Translations under genes and position numbers: made by a program
NCBI GenBank assembly: GCA_029572815.1
Contig: JAKPUQ010000060.1
Location: 77,274-117,030, forward strand
DNA length: 39,757 nt
Origin: Bacillota bacterium
Lineage (GTDB): Bacteria; Bacillota; Clostridia; Oscillospirales; Ruminococcaceae
Direction of reading: 5' to 3'
Shown: positions 23,517 to 32,566 of the stretch, one piece after another
How the letters are laid out: the number at the start of each line of letters is the position of its first letter
How positions within the stretch are numbered: position 1 is the first letter of the stretch
The notes under the pieces: model-generated
The model's input: only the letters and a program-made list of their open reading frames with translations
The model's database searches: none
Told to the model about the DNA's origin: nothing

Positions 23517-24824
23517 ATGAGTTTAAAATCATCAAACAAAACAGATGTGAATACTACAGAGTTAGTAATTTCGATCGATGCTGCTGCTTTTGAGGCAGCT
23601 GTTGAGAAGGAATACCAGCGTCAGAAGAAAAACATCCAGATCAAGGGCTTCAGAAAGGGCAAGGTTTCCAGAAAGCTTGCCGAGAGAGAGTTCGGTGAGG
23701 GTGCTTTCTACGAGGGCGCTATTAATTCTCTCCTTGGTCCCGAGCTCGATGCTGCTGTTCAGGAGACAGGACTTGTTCTTGTAGACAGACCTAACGTAGA
23801 AGTTACTTCTATCGACAAGGAAACAGGCGTTGAGCTCAAGGCTGTATGTGTTACAAAGCCTGAGATCGAGATTTCTGACTACAAGGGAATCAAGGCTCCC
23901 AAGGAAGTCAAGGAGATCACTGATGAGGACATCGAGAAGCAGATCGAGATCATCAGAAAGAAGAACGCTCGTATCGTTTCTGTAGATGACAGAGCTGCTC
24001 AGATGGACGATGAAGTTGTTATCGATTTTGAGGGCTTCTTCGGTGACGAGGCATTTGAAGGCGGCAAGGGCGAGGATCATCCCCTTCGTCTTGGCAGTGG
24101 TCAGTTCATTCCCGGTTTTGAGGATCAGATCGTTGGTCACAATGTTGGTGACGAGTTCGACGTAAATGTAACCTTCCCTGAGGACTATCAGATGACTGAT
24201 TATGCAGGAAAGGAAGCTACATTCAAGTGCAAGCTCAAGTCCATCAGCTATGAGGAACTTCCTGAGATCAATGATGACCTTGTAAAGGATGCTACAGAGT
24301 TCGATACTGTTGCTGAGTACAAGGACGACATAAAGACAAAGCTCGAGGAAGCTGCTGTAAGCCAGGCTGACGCTGCTTTCGAGAATGCAGTGATGAATGC
24401 ACTTATCGATAAGGTTGATTCACCTATTCCTAACTGTATGTATGAGCAGAGAATAGACGCTCTTATGAGATCATTCGAGCAGCAGCTCGCACAGCAGGGT
24501 ATGGATCTCAAGCTGTACTTCCAGTACACAGGTATGGATATGGATTCCTTCAGAGAGACATACAGAGATAGAGCTGTAAGCGAAGTTAAGCTCAGACTTG
24601 CTCTTGAGAAGATCGCTGAGCTTGAGAACCTTGAGGCTACAGAGGAAGAGATCAACAACGGTCTCAGCGAGATCGCTGCTGCTAACAACATTGACGTTGA
24701 TACAGTAAAGAGATTCATTCCTCTTGATGAATATACTACAGACCTGAAAGTTCAGAAGGCAGTAGAGCTTGTTAAGGAAAATGCTGTGGTAGATAACACT
24801 GCTGCCGAGGAAAAGGCTGAATAA
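23517..24824 (+). CDS. tig: Trigger factor
   Basis: A 435-aa ribosome-bound chaperone. The N-terminal domain has the ribosome-docking signature GFRKGKVSRKLAE (residues about 43-55). The FKBP-type prolyl isomerase domain follows (about 160-245), then the helical C-terminal chaperone arms. Start ATG 23517 with TTGGAGG upstream. It leads the tig-clpP-clpX block, a conserved arrangement in bacteria that groups folding of new chains with their degradation. Confidence 0.97.
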   Translation: MSLKSSNKTDVNTTELVISIDAAAFEAAVEKEYQRQKKNIQIKGFRKGKVSRKLAEREFGEGAFYEGAINSLLGPELDAAVQETGLVLVDRPNVEVTSIDKETGVELKAVCVTKPEIEISDYKGIKAPKEVKEITDEDIEKQIEIIRKKNARIVSVDDRAAQMDDEVVIDFEGFFGDEAFEGGKGEDHPLRLGSGQFIPGFEDQIVGHNVGDEFDVNVTFPEDYQMTDYAGKEATFKCKLKSISYEELPEINDDLVKDATEFDTVAEYKDDIKTKLEEAAVSQADAAFENAVMNALIDKVDSPIPNCMYEQRIDALMRSFEQQLAQQGMDLKLYFQYTGMDMDSFRETYRDRAVSEVKLRLALEKIAELENLEATEEEINNGLSEIAAANNIDVDTVKRFIPLDEYTTDLKVQKAVELVKENAVVDNTAAEEKAE

Positions 24825-24857
24825 TAGCTTTTTCGACAAATTATTCATAGAAATATT

Positions 24858-24892
24858 GTTGTCCCGCAGCTTATTGTGGGACAACTGTTTTT
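24858..24892 (+). terminator. Terminator or attenuator between tig and clpP
   Basis: An 11-bp stem with one G-U pair (24858-24868 with 24875-24885) followed by a T run. Because clpP starts 20 nt later with no separate promoter visible, it may act as a partial terminator that sets clpPX below tig. Confidence 0.75.
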
Positions 24893-24911
24893 AAAGAAAG
24901 GGCGATAAACT

Positions 24912-25502
24912 ATGAGCGTACTGGTACCTTATGTCGTTGAACAGACAAGCAGAGGCGAAAGATCATACGACATTTATTCACGTCTTCTCAATGACAGAAT
25001 TATTATGCTTTCAGATCAGGTAAATGATGCAACTGCAAGTGTTGTTGTTGCACAGCTTCTGTATCTTGAAAGCCAGGATTCCGAAAAGGATATCTCTTTA
25101 TATATAAACAGCCCCGGCGGTTCGGTAACTGCTGGAATGGCTATATATGACACTATGAACTATATCAAATGCGATGTATCAACAATTTGTATCGGTATGG
25201 CTGCATCAATGGGTGCTTTTCTCCTTTCATCGGGAGCTAAGGGCAAGAGAATCGCTCTTCCCAACAGTGAGATAATGATCCATCAGCCTCTCATCGGCGG
25301 CGGACTTGGCGGTCAACAGACCGACATAATGATACACGCAAAGAACCTTGAGCGTACAAGAGATCGTCTCGAGGAGATCCTTGCAAATAACACAGGCAAG
25401 AGCATCGAGGAGATCCATGCAGCTTGTGAACGCGACAATTATATGACTGCTAACGAAGCACTTGAATACGGACTTATCGATAAGGTCATAACAAAAAGGT
25501 AG
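24912..25502 (+). CDS. clpP: ATP-dependent Clp protease proteolytic subunit
   Basis: A 196-aa serine protease that forms the two-ring degradation chamber. Catalytic residues S99 (GMAASMGAF), H124 (MIHQPL) and D175 (CERDNYM) are intact. AAAGGGCG precedes the ATG. clpX follows after 9 nt. It is the expected partner both for ClpX and for the ClpC-like unfoldase downstream, which carries a ClpP-docking loop. Confidence 0.97.
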   Translation: MSVLVPYVVEQTSRGERSYDIYSRLLNDRIIMLSDQVNDATASVVVAQLLYLESQDSEKDISLYINSPGGSVTAGMAIYDTMNYIKCDVSTICIGMAASMGAFLLSSGAKGKRIALPNSEIMIHQPLIGGGLGGQQTDIMIHAKNLERTRDRLEEILANNTGKSIEEIHAACERDNYMTANEALEYGLIDKVITKR

Positions 25503-25511
25503 GGGTTATAA

Positions 25512-26798
25512 ATGGCTGAAACGTTTAAATCGTGCAGCTTCTGCGGCAAGGGGGAAAACAGGGTTCGCAGTATGTTTTCTGCAGGTTCATCCAATATATG
25601 TGATGAGTGCGTTACTTACTGCTATGAAATGCTCTATGGACCCGGAGTAGCTAAAGCTCACAGAAAAGCAGCAAAATCAGAGGCAGAGAAGGATACCGCT
25701 GCTCTGACTCTTATGAAGCCTATGGAGATCAAGGCTTTCCTTGATGAATATGTCATAGGCCAGGACGATGCAAAGATCGCCCTTTCTGTAGCTGTATACA
25801 ATCATTATAAGAGAATAATGAGCCAGGAAAATGAGAAGGATATTGAAGAGAGCGACGGAGTTGAACTTCAGAAGAGCAATGTTCTTCTGCTCGGACCTAC
25901 CGGTGTCGGCAAGACTTTTCTTGCACAGACTCTTGCCAAGCTTCTTAACGTTCCGTTTGCTATCGCTGATGCTACAACAATTACCGAAGCAGGTTATGTC
26001 GGCGATGACGTTGAGAATGTTCTTCTCAGACTCATTCAGGCTGCGGATTTTGATATCAAGGCAGCCGAGAGAGGCATTATCTATATTGATGAGATCGACA
26101 AGATCGCAAGAAAGTCCGAGAATACTTCTCTTACCCGTGATGTAAGCGGTGAGGGTGTACAGCAGGCACTTCTTAAGATAATAGAAGGTACTGTATCAAA
26201 TGTTCCTCCTCAGGGCGGCAGAAAGCATCCCAACCAGGAAGTTATCCAGATAAATACAAAGAATATTCTGTTTATCTGCGGCGGAGCTTTCGACGGTCTG
26301 GAGAAGCAGATACAGAAGCGTATCGGAAAGGCACCTATCGGTTTTGGCGGCGAGATAAAGCCTCATAAGGAGGAAATGGACAATATCTTCAAAAAGGTCG
26401 TGCCGAAGGATCTTGTCAAGTTCGGTATGGTTCCCGAGTTTGTTGGCAGACTTCCTGTTATTTCTGTACTTGAAGAGCTTGACGAGGCTTCACTTGTAAG
26501 GATACTTACAGAGCCCAAGAACGCCCTCATCAAGCAGTATAAGAAGCTGTTCAGCTACGATGATATCGAGCTTGAGATAGAAGAAGATGCACTTATTGAG
26601 ATAGCTAAAAAAGCTATTGCACAGAAAACAGGCGCTCGCGGACTTCGCTCTATACTGGAGTCTATTCTTGTTAACACTATGTTTACTGTTCCTTCTGACG
26701 GCAGTATTGCTAAGGTAACTGTTACAGCAGACTGTGTTCGCAATGGAGTTCAGCCTTTGCTCACTAACAGAAGAAACAAGCTTCTTAAAGCTGAATAA
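25512..26798 (+). CDS. clpX: ATP-dependent Clp protease ATP-binding subunit ClpX
   Basis: A 428-aa AAA+ unfoldase that feeds substrates to ClpP. An N-terminal C4 zinc-binding domain is visible (CSFCGK...CDECV). Walker A is GPTGVGKT, Walker [11 protein letters not shown], the pore loop is in AGYVGDDVE, and the ClpP-docking loop contains IGF (APIGFGGE). Length and motif order are typical. A bidirectional terminator follows. Confidence 0.97.
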   Translation: MAETFKSCSFCGKGENRVRSMFSAGSSNICDECVTYCYEMLYGPGVAKAHRKAAKSEAEKDTAALTLMKPMEIKAFLDEYVIGQDDAKIALSVAVYNHYKRIMSQENEKDIEESDGVELQKSNVLLLGPTGVGKTFLAQTLAKLLNVPFAIADATTITEAGYVGDDVENVLLRLIQAADFDIKAAERGIIYIDEIDKIARKSENTSLTRDVSGEGVQQALLKIIEGTVSNVPPQGGRKHPNQEVIQINTKNILFICGGAFDGLEKQIQKRIGKAPIGFGGEIKPHKEEMDNIFKKVVPKDLVKFGMVPEFVGRLPVISVLEELDEASLVRILTEPKNALIKQYKKLFSYDDIELEIEEDALIEIAKKAIAQKTGARGLRSILESILVNTMFTVPSDGSIAKVTVTADCVRNGVQPLLTNRRNKLLKAE

Positions 26799-26803
26799 AA
26801 ATT

Positions 26804-26827
26804 AAGGGACTGCATATGCAGTCCCTT
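26804..26827. terminator. Bidirectional terminator between clpX and the Cys-rich peptide gene
   Basis: A perfect 24-nt palindrome with 12-bp arms (26804-26815 with 26816-26827) followed by TTT on the plus strand and by T-rich sequence on the minus strand. Confidence 0.85.
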
Positions 26828-26836
26828 TTCTCATTT

Positions 26837-26971
26837 TCAGCATCCGCAGCCACAATTGTTGTTTCCACAGTCACAGCCGTTGTTGCCGCAGCCTGAGAAA
26901 AGAATGATGACCAGAAGTACTAAGAGAATGATGCACCAGCAGTTATTTCCTCCGAAGCATGAATTACACAT
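26837..26971 (-). CDS. Small cysteine-rich membrane peptide (44 aa)
   Basis: Starting at ATG 26971 with AAGGAG 10 nt upstream, this encodes 44 residues: a short Cys-containing N-terminus (MCNSCFGGNNCWC), a strongly hydrophobic segment (IILLVLLVIILF) and a tail of Gly/Asn/Cys repeats (GCGNNGCDCGNNNCGCGC). The total is 11 cysteines. I know no family for it. Small glycine/cysteine-rich membrane peptides occur in clostridia, but the role here is unknown. The ribosome site and terminator support expression. Confidence 0.65.
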   Translation of the reverse strand: MCNSCFGGNNCWCIILLVLLVIILFSGCGNNGCDCGNNNCGCGC

Positions 26972-27137
26972 AATAGAACAACTCCTTGAATTGATGTATT
27001 TGAACCGCGTTTTCTGCGCTTCATAGTACATAGTATGCCATCTGAAAAAAAGTGTTACAGTTTATTTCAGATTATTGATTTCGACAGTTATCGCATGAAA
27101 TTAATGGCATAATATTATAGAGAAAAGGAGGCGCTAT

Positions 27138-29474
27138 ATGTTCAATTACAGTAAATTCACAAAGAAATCAGTTGATATTATCGAGGGAGCTGTAGAGTAT
27201 GCTTCTGAAATGGGGCACACATATGTCGGAAGCGAGCATATCCTTCTGTCAATTATGGGGGAGGATACTTCTGATGCGGCTGATATACTCAAAAAGAGCG
27301 GATTAACATTTGAAAGCTTAAGGAACGGTATAATAGAACTTGTAGGACAGGGGACTCCTTCAATTCTGAACAAACGATTTTTTACCACCGCTACTAAAAG
27401 AATACTTGAAGCAGCCTGTTCTGATACAGCAGAGGGAGAAGCAGTACAAGTCAGTTCTGAAATGATCCTTTCTGCAATAATAAAAGAAAACTCTTGTACA
27501 GCCTGCACGCTTATAAGAAAAACCGGCGGAGATATGGAGTATATATGTGACAGGCTCTGCATGATTTCAGGCACATCTTCAAATATGAAGATCAGGGAAG
27601 CAATTATGCCTAAACCATCAAACTGTCCCCATCTTTTCAGATATGGCAGAAATATGACCGATATAAGTGAGGTACGCAAAAAAGATCCGCTTATCGGAAG
27701 AGAAAAAGAGGTCAGCCGAATATTACAGATCCTTGCACGCCGAAACAAGAATAACCCATGTCTTATTGGTGAAGCAGGCGTAGGAAAAACTGCTGTTGTA
27801 GAAGGGGTTGCAGAGCTTTTTATGCGGAATGCTGTTCCGGACAGCCTGAAAAATAAGTATATTTTCAGTCTTGATCTAACGTCAATGCTTTCAGGAGCAA
27901 AATACAGAGGCGATTTTGAAGAAAGAGTAAAGGCATGCGTAGATGAAGCGGTCAGTGCGAGAAATATTATTCTGTTTATCGATGAGATACACAGTATCGT
28001 AGGAGCCGGAGCTGCTGAGGGAGCCATTGATGCCGCAAATATAATGAAGCCTCAGCTTGCAAGGGGAGAGCTTCAGATCATTGGAGCTACTACCTTTGAT
28101 GAATACCGACGAACTATTGAGAAAGACCATGCACTTGAAAGACGTTTTCAGCCTGTAAATGTTGCTGAACCTGATATGGAAAGCTGCATAAGGATAATCA
28201 ATGGATTAAAATGCAATTATGAGAAATATCATGGTGTAAGTATATCAGAAGAAATAGTGGCGCTTGCTGTAAAAATGTCTCAGCGATATATTACTGACAG
28301 ATTTCTTCCTGATAAAGCTATCGATGTGCTTGATGAAGCCTGTGCGGCGGCAAGGATAAGGACAAGTCAGGATCCGATAGTTCGTGATACAGAATTTATA
28401 TCTATGAACGGAAGGAAGCTTAGCGAGCTGAGAAACTCACTAATGATAACTAAGGCATCAGAGTTAACGGAGGAGGATATCCATTCTGTTATTTCACTGC
28501 GATCAGGTGTACCGGTAAACAGGCTTACAGAGGTCGAAGCAGAAAGGCTTTCAATGCTGTCTGAAAGGTTATCTGAACGAGTGATAGGTCACAAAAGAGT
28601 CATTGATAAAATAACAGAAGCCGTTTACAGGTCAAGATCAGGGATTCGGGATAGCTGCCGTCCTGCGGCTTCGTTCTTGTTTACAGGGGCTACAGGTGTA
28701 GGCAAGACGGAACTTGCCAAGGCTCTCGCGGATTGTGTTTTTGACGGGCAGGATAGTCTTATCAGGGTGGATATGTCGGAATATATGGAAAAACATTCTG
28801 TTTCAAAGCTTATAGGAGCTCCTCCAGGATATGCAGGCTATGACTGCAATAACAATAACCTGTGCGAAAAAGTCCGCAGACGACCTTATTCACTTGTCCT
28901 TTTTGACGAGATAGAGAAAGCTGACCGTGAAGTGTTGAATATACTTTTACAGATACTTGATGACGGAATAGTGACAGATTCTATGATGAGACAGATAAAT
29001 TTTCGCAACTGTATAATTATAATGACTTCTAATGTCGGAGGAGATGAGATATTATCCGCATCATCTCTTGGATTTGGAAGCAAAGATACTCAGACTCGTG
29101 AAGAAGCAACAATGTCCTGTATCAGAAAAAGCTTCTCGCCCGAATTATTGAACAGGATAGATGAGATAATCATTTTTGGCGCACTTAAGCATGAAGAGCT
29201 TCTTGAAATAAGCAGAATGGAGCTTGAAAAACTAAAAAACCGCGCTAAATCGGTTGGTATTACCACAGAATTTACCGATAATGTTACAGAAGCTGTGATT
29301 GATGTGAAAGAAACTGATAGATATGGTGCAAGACCTATCAGGCGCAGAGTAGCAGAGCTTGTAGAGAGCAGACTTGCTCAAATGATGATCGCCTTGGAGG
29401 TAACCTCAGGTGACCGTGTCAGAATAGATTTTCAGAACGGGGAGCTGACTGTCACAAAGCTCATTACGGTATAA
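27138..29474 (+). CDS. ClpC/ClpA-type AAA+ unfoldase with shortened middle domain
   Basis: A 778-aa HSP100 unfoldase. It has a double Clp-N domain (about 1-140), D1 with Walker A GEAGVGKT from residue 211 and pore loop KYRGDFEER, and D2 with Walker A GATGVGKT from 517, Walker B LVLFDEIEKAD and a C-terminal small domain. LGF at 644-646 sits where ClpC and ClpA carry their ClpP-docking tripeptide. The linker between D1 and D2 (about 410-453) is some 44 residues, shorter than the coiled-coil M-domain region of Bacillus ClpC. The D2 pore loop reads GYAG rather than GYVG. Strong ribosome site AAAAGGAGG; the promoter is unclear. It has its own terminator. Confidence 0.88.
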   Translation: MFNYSKFTKKSVDIIEGAVEYASEMGHTYVGSEHILLSIMGEDTSDAADILKKSGLTFESLRNGIIELVGQGTPSILNKRFFTTATKRILEAACSDTAEGEAVQVSSEMILSAIIKENSCTACTLIRKTGGDMEYICDRLCMISGTSSNMKIREAIMPKPSNCPHLFRYGRNMTDISEVRKKDPLIGREKEVSRILQILARRNKNNPCLIGEAGVGKTAVVEGVAELFMRNAVPDSLKNKYIFSLDLTSMLSGAKYRGDFEERVKACVDEAVSARNIILFIDEIHSIVGAGAAEGAIDAANIMKPQLARGELQIIGATTFDEYRRTIEKDHALERRFQPVNVAEPDMESCIRIINGLKCNYEKYHGVSISEEIVALAVKMSQRYITDRFLPDKAIDVLDEACAAARIRTSQDPIVRDTEFISMNGRKLSELRNSLMITKASELTEEDIHSVISLRSGVPVNRLTEVEAERLSMLSERLSERVIGHKRVIDKITEAVYRSRSGIRDSCRPAASFLFTGATGVGKTELAKALADCVFDGQDSLIRVDMSEYMEKHSVSKLIGAPPGYAGYDCNNNNLCEKVRRRPYSLVLFDEIEKADREVLNILLQILDDGIVTDSMMRQINFRNCIIIMTSNVGGDEILSASSLGFGSKDTQTREEATMSCIRKSFSPELLNRIDEIIIFGALKHEELLEISRMELEKLKNRAKSVGITTEFTDNVTEAVIDVKETDRYGARPIRRRVAELVESRLAQMMIALEVTSGDRVRIDFQNGELTVTKLITV

Positions 29475-29479
29475 ATAAA

Positions 29480-29515
29480 AAAAGGCAATACACTACTGTG
29501 CATTGCCTTTTTTAA
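29480..29515. terminator. Bidirectional terminator after the ClpC-like gene
   Basis: A stem of about 12 bp with one mismatch (around 29481-29493 with 29498-29510), flanked by A-rich and T-rich runs; it serves the convergent anti-sigma gene too. Confidence 0.85.
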
Positions 29516-31096
29516 TTATTTAATGTCTTTTACTGCAAGAAGCGGAGGTGGAGTCTTATCTTTGTTTGCGTAAATCGTATTGAATGCTAAAGCTCTGCCT
29601 GTTACGTCAACATAGAGGTCATCAAGATCATCCGCATTAGCGATCATTGCGATCTTTACATGAGTTGACTCACCCTTGGGGATATTGATATGATTTTTGC
29701 CGGATTTGTTATCGGCTTCCAGAGAAAGGAAGTCCTCGGCGGCTATCTTATCACTGCTGAGTTGTACCTTATCATCAAGATGATAGAGAACACGCCAGTT
29801 TGCTTCCCATTCTGTACCGTTTATAAGATCAGGACCAATGAGATAATCGAAGAGGCCGTTTTCCATATCGTCGTATATATCATTCTCGCCGATGTTCTTA
29901 TATGTCAGGTCAAGAACAATGACTTTTTTCTGAACCGATATAGTATCAGTGACTTCATCAACAGTATTTATGCCGTCGCCTAAAGTACCGTATTCATAAG
30001 TTTCGTATATTTTGCCGTCATCGCTGAGATAGCCGCTGTAATCAGCAGGGTTGCCGCAGGAATCCGTTGATATACCGTCGAAGTTATCCTGTACCCACGC
30101 ATCATTGAGGGTTATCTCAACATTATTTTCGATAGTATCTGTAATGATATCAGTATCAGTGAACGTATCTCCGATATGCAGCGACTCAAAGGCTTCTACT
30201 TCGCCGGTATTGGAGTCACCGTCCTTACCGGCATTGCTGTCACCTGACTCAGATTCGGTCAGTTCATTCCATGTTGTCCAGCTAAGAGTATCCTCAAATT
30301 CCGCAGCGTCAACAAGCTTCATTCCCTGAATAATGCTGCTGAGATCTGAATCGGAGATGTCTCCTGTGGCGTCCATTCTTACAATAAAATTGGTACCTTT
30401 GAAGTGTATCCATATATTCTTTGATAATGTGCTTTCAGCTGAATCATCATCACCGATCTGTCGGCAGAAGATAAAGGCGTTCTTTTCTTCATCTGAAACA
30501 TCAATAATATTTTCTATACGCCATATATCCTGTTCCATTGGACAGGATTCATAAACACGGAAATAGTAGGCTTCAAAAGCGCTTCCATTATCATTATCAA
30601 ATCTGTGAAGTAAGTCGGGAGAAGATACATCGGCACTGAATCCTTCGGGCAGCCATGTGTACTGAACATTGTATTTTCTTGTTTCGTCAGTTTCAGAGTT
30701 CTTTGGAGTAAACCTGAGCGTATATTCATTTTCGCTTTCTGTTGTGTAGTATAATTGGTCATATATAGCTTCCGGGTCTTCGACTGAAAGATTCTCGGGA
30801 GCTATCTCAATGTTTTCAACTCCCTCGGTCTCCGTTGCAGGAGTGGAAGTCGGAAGTGCTTTTGAGAGGGCATATACTGATGCAGGAGCTGCTATAACTA
30901 TTGCTGCAGCAGCTGCCACCATGCCTCTGTAACGTCTCTGTATATGATTTGTTGTCTTTTTCATGGTAATTCCTTTCTGTATCTCTGCTCTTCGCAGCTC
31001 ATACAAGGCGGAGAAATCATGTTTTTCGTCCGATGAAAAAGCTTCATCTATTATATCGTTCCATTCCCCCGAGGTAGGAAGCCCCTTATTTTTCAT
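29516..31096 (-). CDS. Single-pass membrane protein paired with a sigma factor, presumed anti-sigma
   Basis: A 526-aa protein with a short cytoplasmic N-terminus (1-57), a membrane segment (about 58-80, MVAAAAAIVIAAPASVYAL) and a large acidic extracellular region. The outer part has two regions joined by a Ser/Gly/Asp linker near residues 280-300; the second begins at LHIGDTFTDTD and has a beta-rich look like secreted DUF4352-type domains. It overlaps the sigma factor gene by 11 nt, which is the classical sigma/anti-sigma arrangement. No zinc-binding anti-sigma motif (HxxxCxxC) is visible in the N-terminus, so the anti-sigma role rests on context. Confidence 0.65.
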   Translation of the reverse strand: MKNKGLPTSGEWNDIIDEAFSSDEKHDFSALYELRRAEIQKGITMKKTTNHIQRRYRGMVAAAAAIVIAAPASVYALSKALPTSTPATETEGVENIEIAPENLSVEDPEAIYDQLYYTTESENEYTLRFTPKNSETDETRKYNVQYTWLPEGFSADVSSPDLLHRFDNDNGSAFEAYYFRVYESCPMEQDIWRIENIIDVSDEEKNAFIFCRQIGDDDSAESTLSKNIWIHFKGTNFIVRMDATGDISDSDLSSIIQGMKLVDAAEFEDTLSWTTWNELTESESGDSNAGKDGDSNTGEVEAFESLHIGDTFTDTDIITDTIENNVEITLNDAWVQDNFDGISTDSCGNPADYSGYLSDDGKIYETYEYGTLGDGINTVDEVTDTISVQKKVIVLDLTYKNIGENDIYDDMENGLFDYLIGPDLINGTEWEANWRVLYHLDDKVQLSSDKIAAEDFLSLEADNKSGKNHINIPKGESTHVKIAMIANADDLDDLYVDVTGRALAFNTIYANKDKTPPPLLAVKDIK

Positions 31097-31586
31097 CGCT
31101 AATTTCTCCTTTCAGGCGCTTTTTCGTACGTTCAAAACGCTTTCGTACATTTGATTCGGTGAGTGACAGCTTTTCGGCGACGTCCTTCCATGACATCTCT
31201 TTTACACATCGCATTATAACAATGCTCTTATCAGGTTCATCAAGCGAATGCAGCAATTCGTCGATCTTTCCGCTGTGTTCTGAATGCTGAGCAGGATCTG
31301 CTATCTGCATAGCTTCGTCTATTGCGACCTCCGAACAGAATCGTTTTTTGTTCCTTCGGTAGATATTGATGGAGGTACTCTTGATGACCTTGATTATATA
31401 GTTCTTTGTCCTGTCGCTGTTACAGTCGCCAAGCTTCTGGAGTTTCCCTATGAGCCTGAGAAAAGCCTCAGAGACAGCGTCCTCGGCAAGTCCCTGATCA
31501 TGCAGAACAGCAAAGGCTATCCTGTACATTGGTTGCTCATATACTTCATACAGGGCACTCAGCTTTTCTGAGTTCTCCTGAGTCAT
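31086..31586 (-). CDS. ECF-type sigma-70 family factor
   Basis: A 166-aa sigma factor with region 2 (YRIAFAVLHDQGLAEDAVSEAFLRLI, about 21-46) and a region 4 helix-turn-helix (KEMSWKDVAEKLSLTESNVRKRFERTKKRL, about 128-157). It has the two-domain ECF size. AGGTGA precedes the ATG, and a perfect 12-nt palindrome TGAAACGTTTCA lies at 31601-31612 just upstream. It is the first gene of a two-gene unit with the membrane partner. The signal sensed is unknown. Confidence 0.88.
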   Translation of the reverse strand: MTQENSEKLSALYEVYEQPMYRIAFAVLHDQGLAEDAVSEAFLRLIGKLQKLGDCNSDRTKNYIIKVIKSTSINIYRRNKKRFCSEVAIDEAMQIADPAQHSEHSGKIDELLHSLDEPDKSIVIMRCVKEMSWKDVAEKLSLTESNVRKRFERTKKRLKGEISDEK

Positions 31587-31600
31587 TTTATCACCTCATT

Positions 31601-31612
31601 TGAAACGTTTCA
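31601..31612. promoter_or_regulatory. Perfect palindrome upstream of the sigma factor gene
   Basis: TGAAACGTTTCA, 14 nt before the start codon at 31586, close to the ribosome site. Possible operator; its place is too close to the start to be a -35 element. Confidence 0.3.
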
Positions 31613-31665
31613 TAACATATAACACCCGAAAGGTTCGATTTGTGACAGAAAAAATAAAAAAAGTT

Positions 31666-31697
31666 CCTTTCGGGAGCATATTTATATTCCCGAAAGG
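31666..31697 (-). terminator. Terminator overlapping the 3' end of the radical SAM gene
   Basis: On the minus strand, a perfect 10-bp stem (31697-31688 with 31675-31666) is followed by AACTTTTTTTATT. The stop codon (31684-31682) lies in the loop, so the last codons form one arm of the hairpin. Confidence 0.85.
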
Positions 31698-32566
31698 TCA
31701 AAATCAGGTACGTATTCTTCGGAAGCGGAGCTTTTTTCCTGCGTAAAACCTTTTATCCCAAGCTCTGCTGCACGGTCGGTAACAGAATGATATTCCATTT
31801 TTGTTACCCTCCTTTTCAGTTCTTTGAATTCATCAGGTATAAAATCAAACGGGGTATACTGGTTCATAATGCTTACCAGTACCTCGTCAGGAGATGTATT
31901 TTCGGATATCCATTCTATGATCCTGATGGAATCATGTCTGTGAGAAGGGAGAACCATGTGACGGATTATGGTACCTTTAATCAATCCGCCTTCATCATTG
32001 TACCTGAGCTTTCCGACCTGTTTTTTCATTGCAAGTACAGCTTCTGAGGCAACATCAAAATAATTCGGGGCTTTTGAATATTTTGCTGAGATCTCAGACG
32101 AGTAATATTTCAGGTCGGGAAGATATATATCTATATAGCCGTCAAGAATGGCAATAGTCTCGTTAAGCTCATAGCCGCCGCAGTTATACACAACAGGAAC
32201 GACCAGCCTGTGCTTTATCATATCCAGAGCTTTGATTATATTCTGCACAAAATGCGTGGGAGTAACAAGATCGATATTATCAGCTCCAATTTCCTGCAAA
32301 CGCAGGAAGATATCTGCAAGCTGTCGGTCGGTAATTTCTTTACCGAAAAGCTCGTTGCTGATCTTATTGTTCTGGCAGAAGCAGCAGTGCAGATTGCATC
32401 CCGAGAAAAATACAGTACCTGCTCCGTTTTTATAGGAAATACATGGCTCCTCCCAATTATGCAGTGATGCCCTTGCGACAATTGCATTGTTGCCTGCTCC
32501 GCATAAACCTTTTGTTACATTTCTGTCCGTGCCGCATTTGCGGGGACATAGCATACATTTATTCAT
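31682..32566 (-). CDS. PflA-like radical SAM protein (COG1313 type)
   Basis: About 294 aa. An N-terminal cysteine cluster (CMLCPRKCGTDR...LCGAG) is followed by the radical SAM cluster motif C57, C61 and C64 (SGCNLHCCFCQN). This is the group annotated as putative pyruvate formate-lyase activating enzyme, but its members are distinct from true PflA, and the substrate is not established. ATG 32566 is chosen because family members begin close to the CxLCPRxCG motif; earlier in-frame ATGs at 32578 and 32575 are possible. The start overlaps the upstream small gene by 8-20 nt, so the two are coupled. The 3' end overlaps its own terminator. Confidence 0.85.
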   Translation of the reverse strand: MNKCMLCPRKCGTDRNVTKGLCGAGNNAIVARASLHNWEEPCISYKNGAGTVFFSGCNLHCCFCQNNKISNELFGKEITDRQLADIFLRLQEIGADNIDLVTPTHFVQNIIKALDMIKHRLVVPVVYNCGGYELNETIAILDGYIDIYLPDLKYYSSEISAKYSKAPNYFDVASEAVLAMKKQVGKLRYNDEGGLIKGTIIRHMVLPSHRHDSIRIIEWISENTSPDEVLVSIMNQYTPFDFIPDEFKELKRRVTKMEYHSVTDRAAELGIKGFTQEKSSASEEYVPDFDLSGI

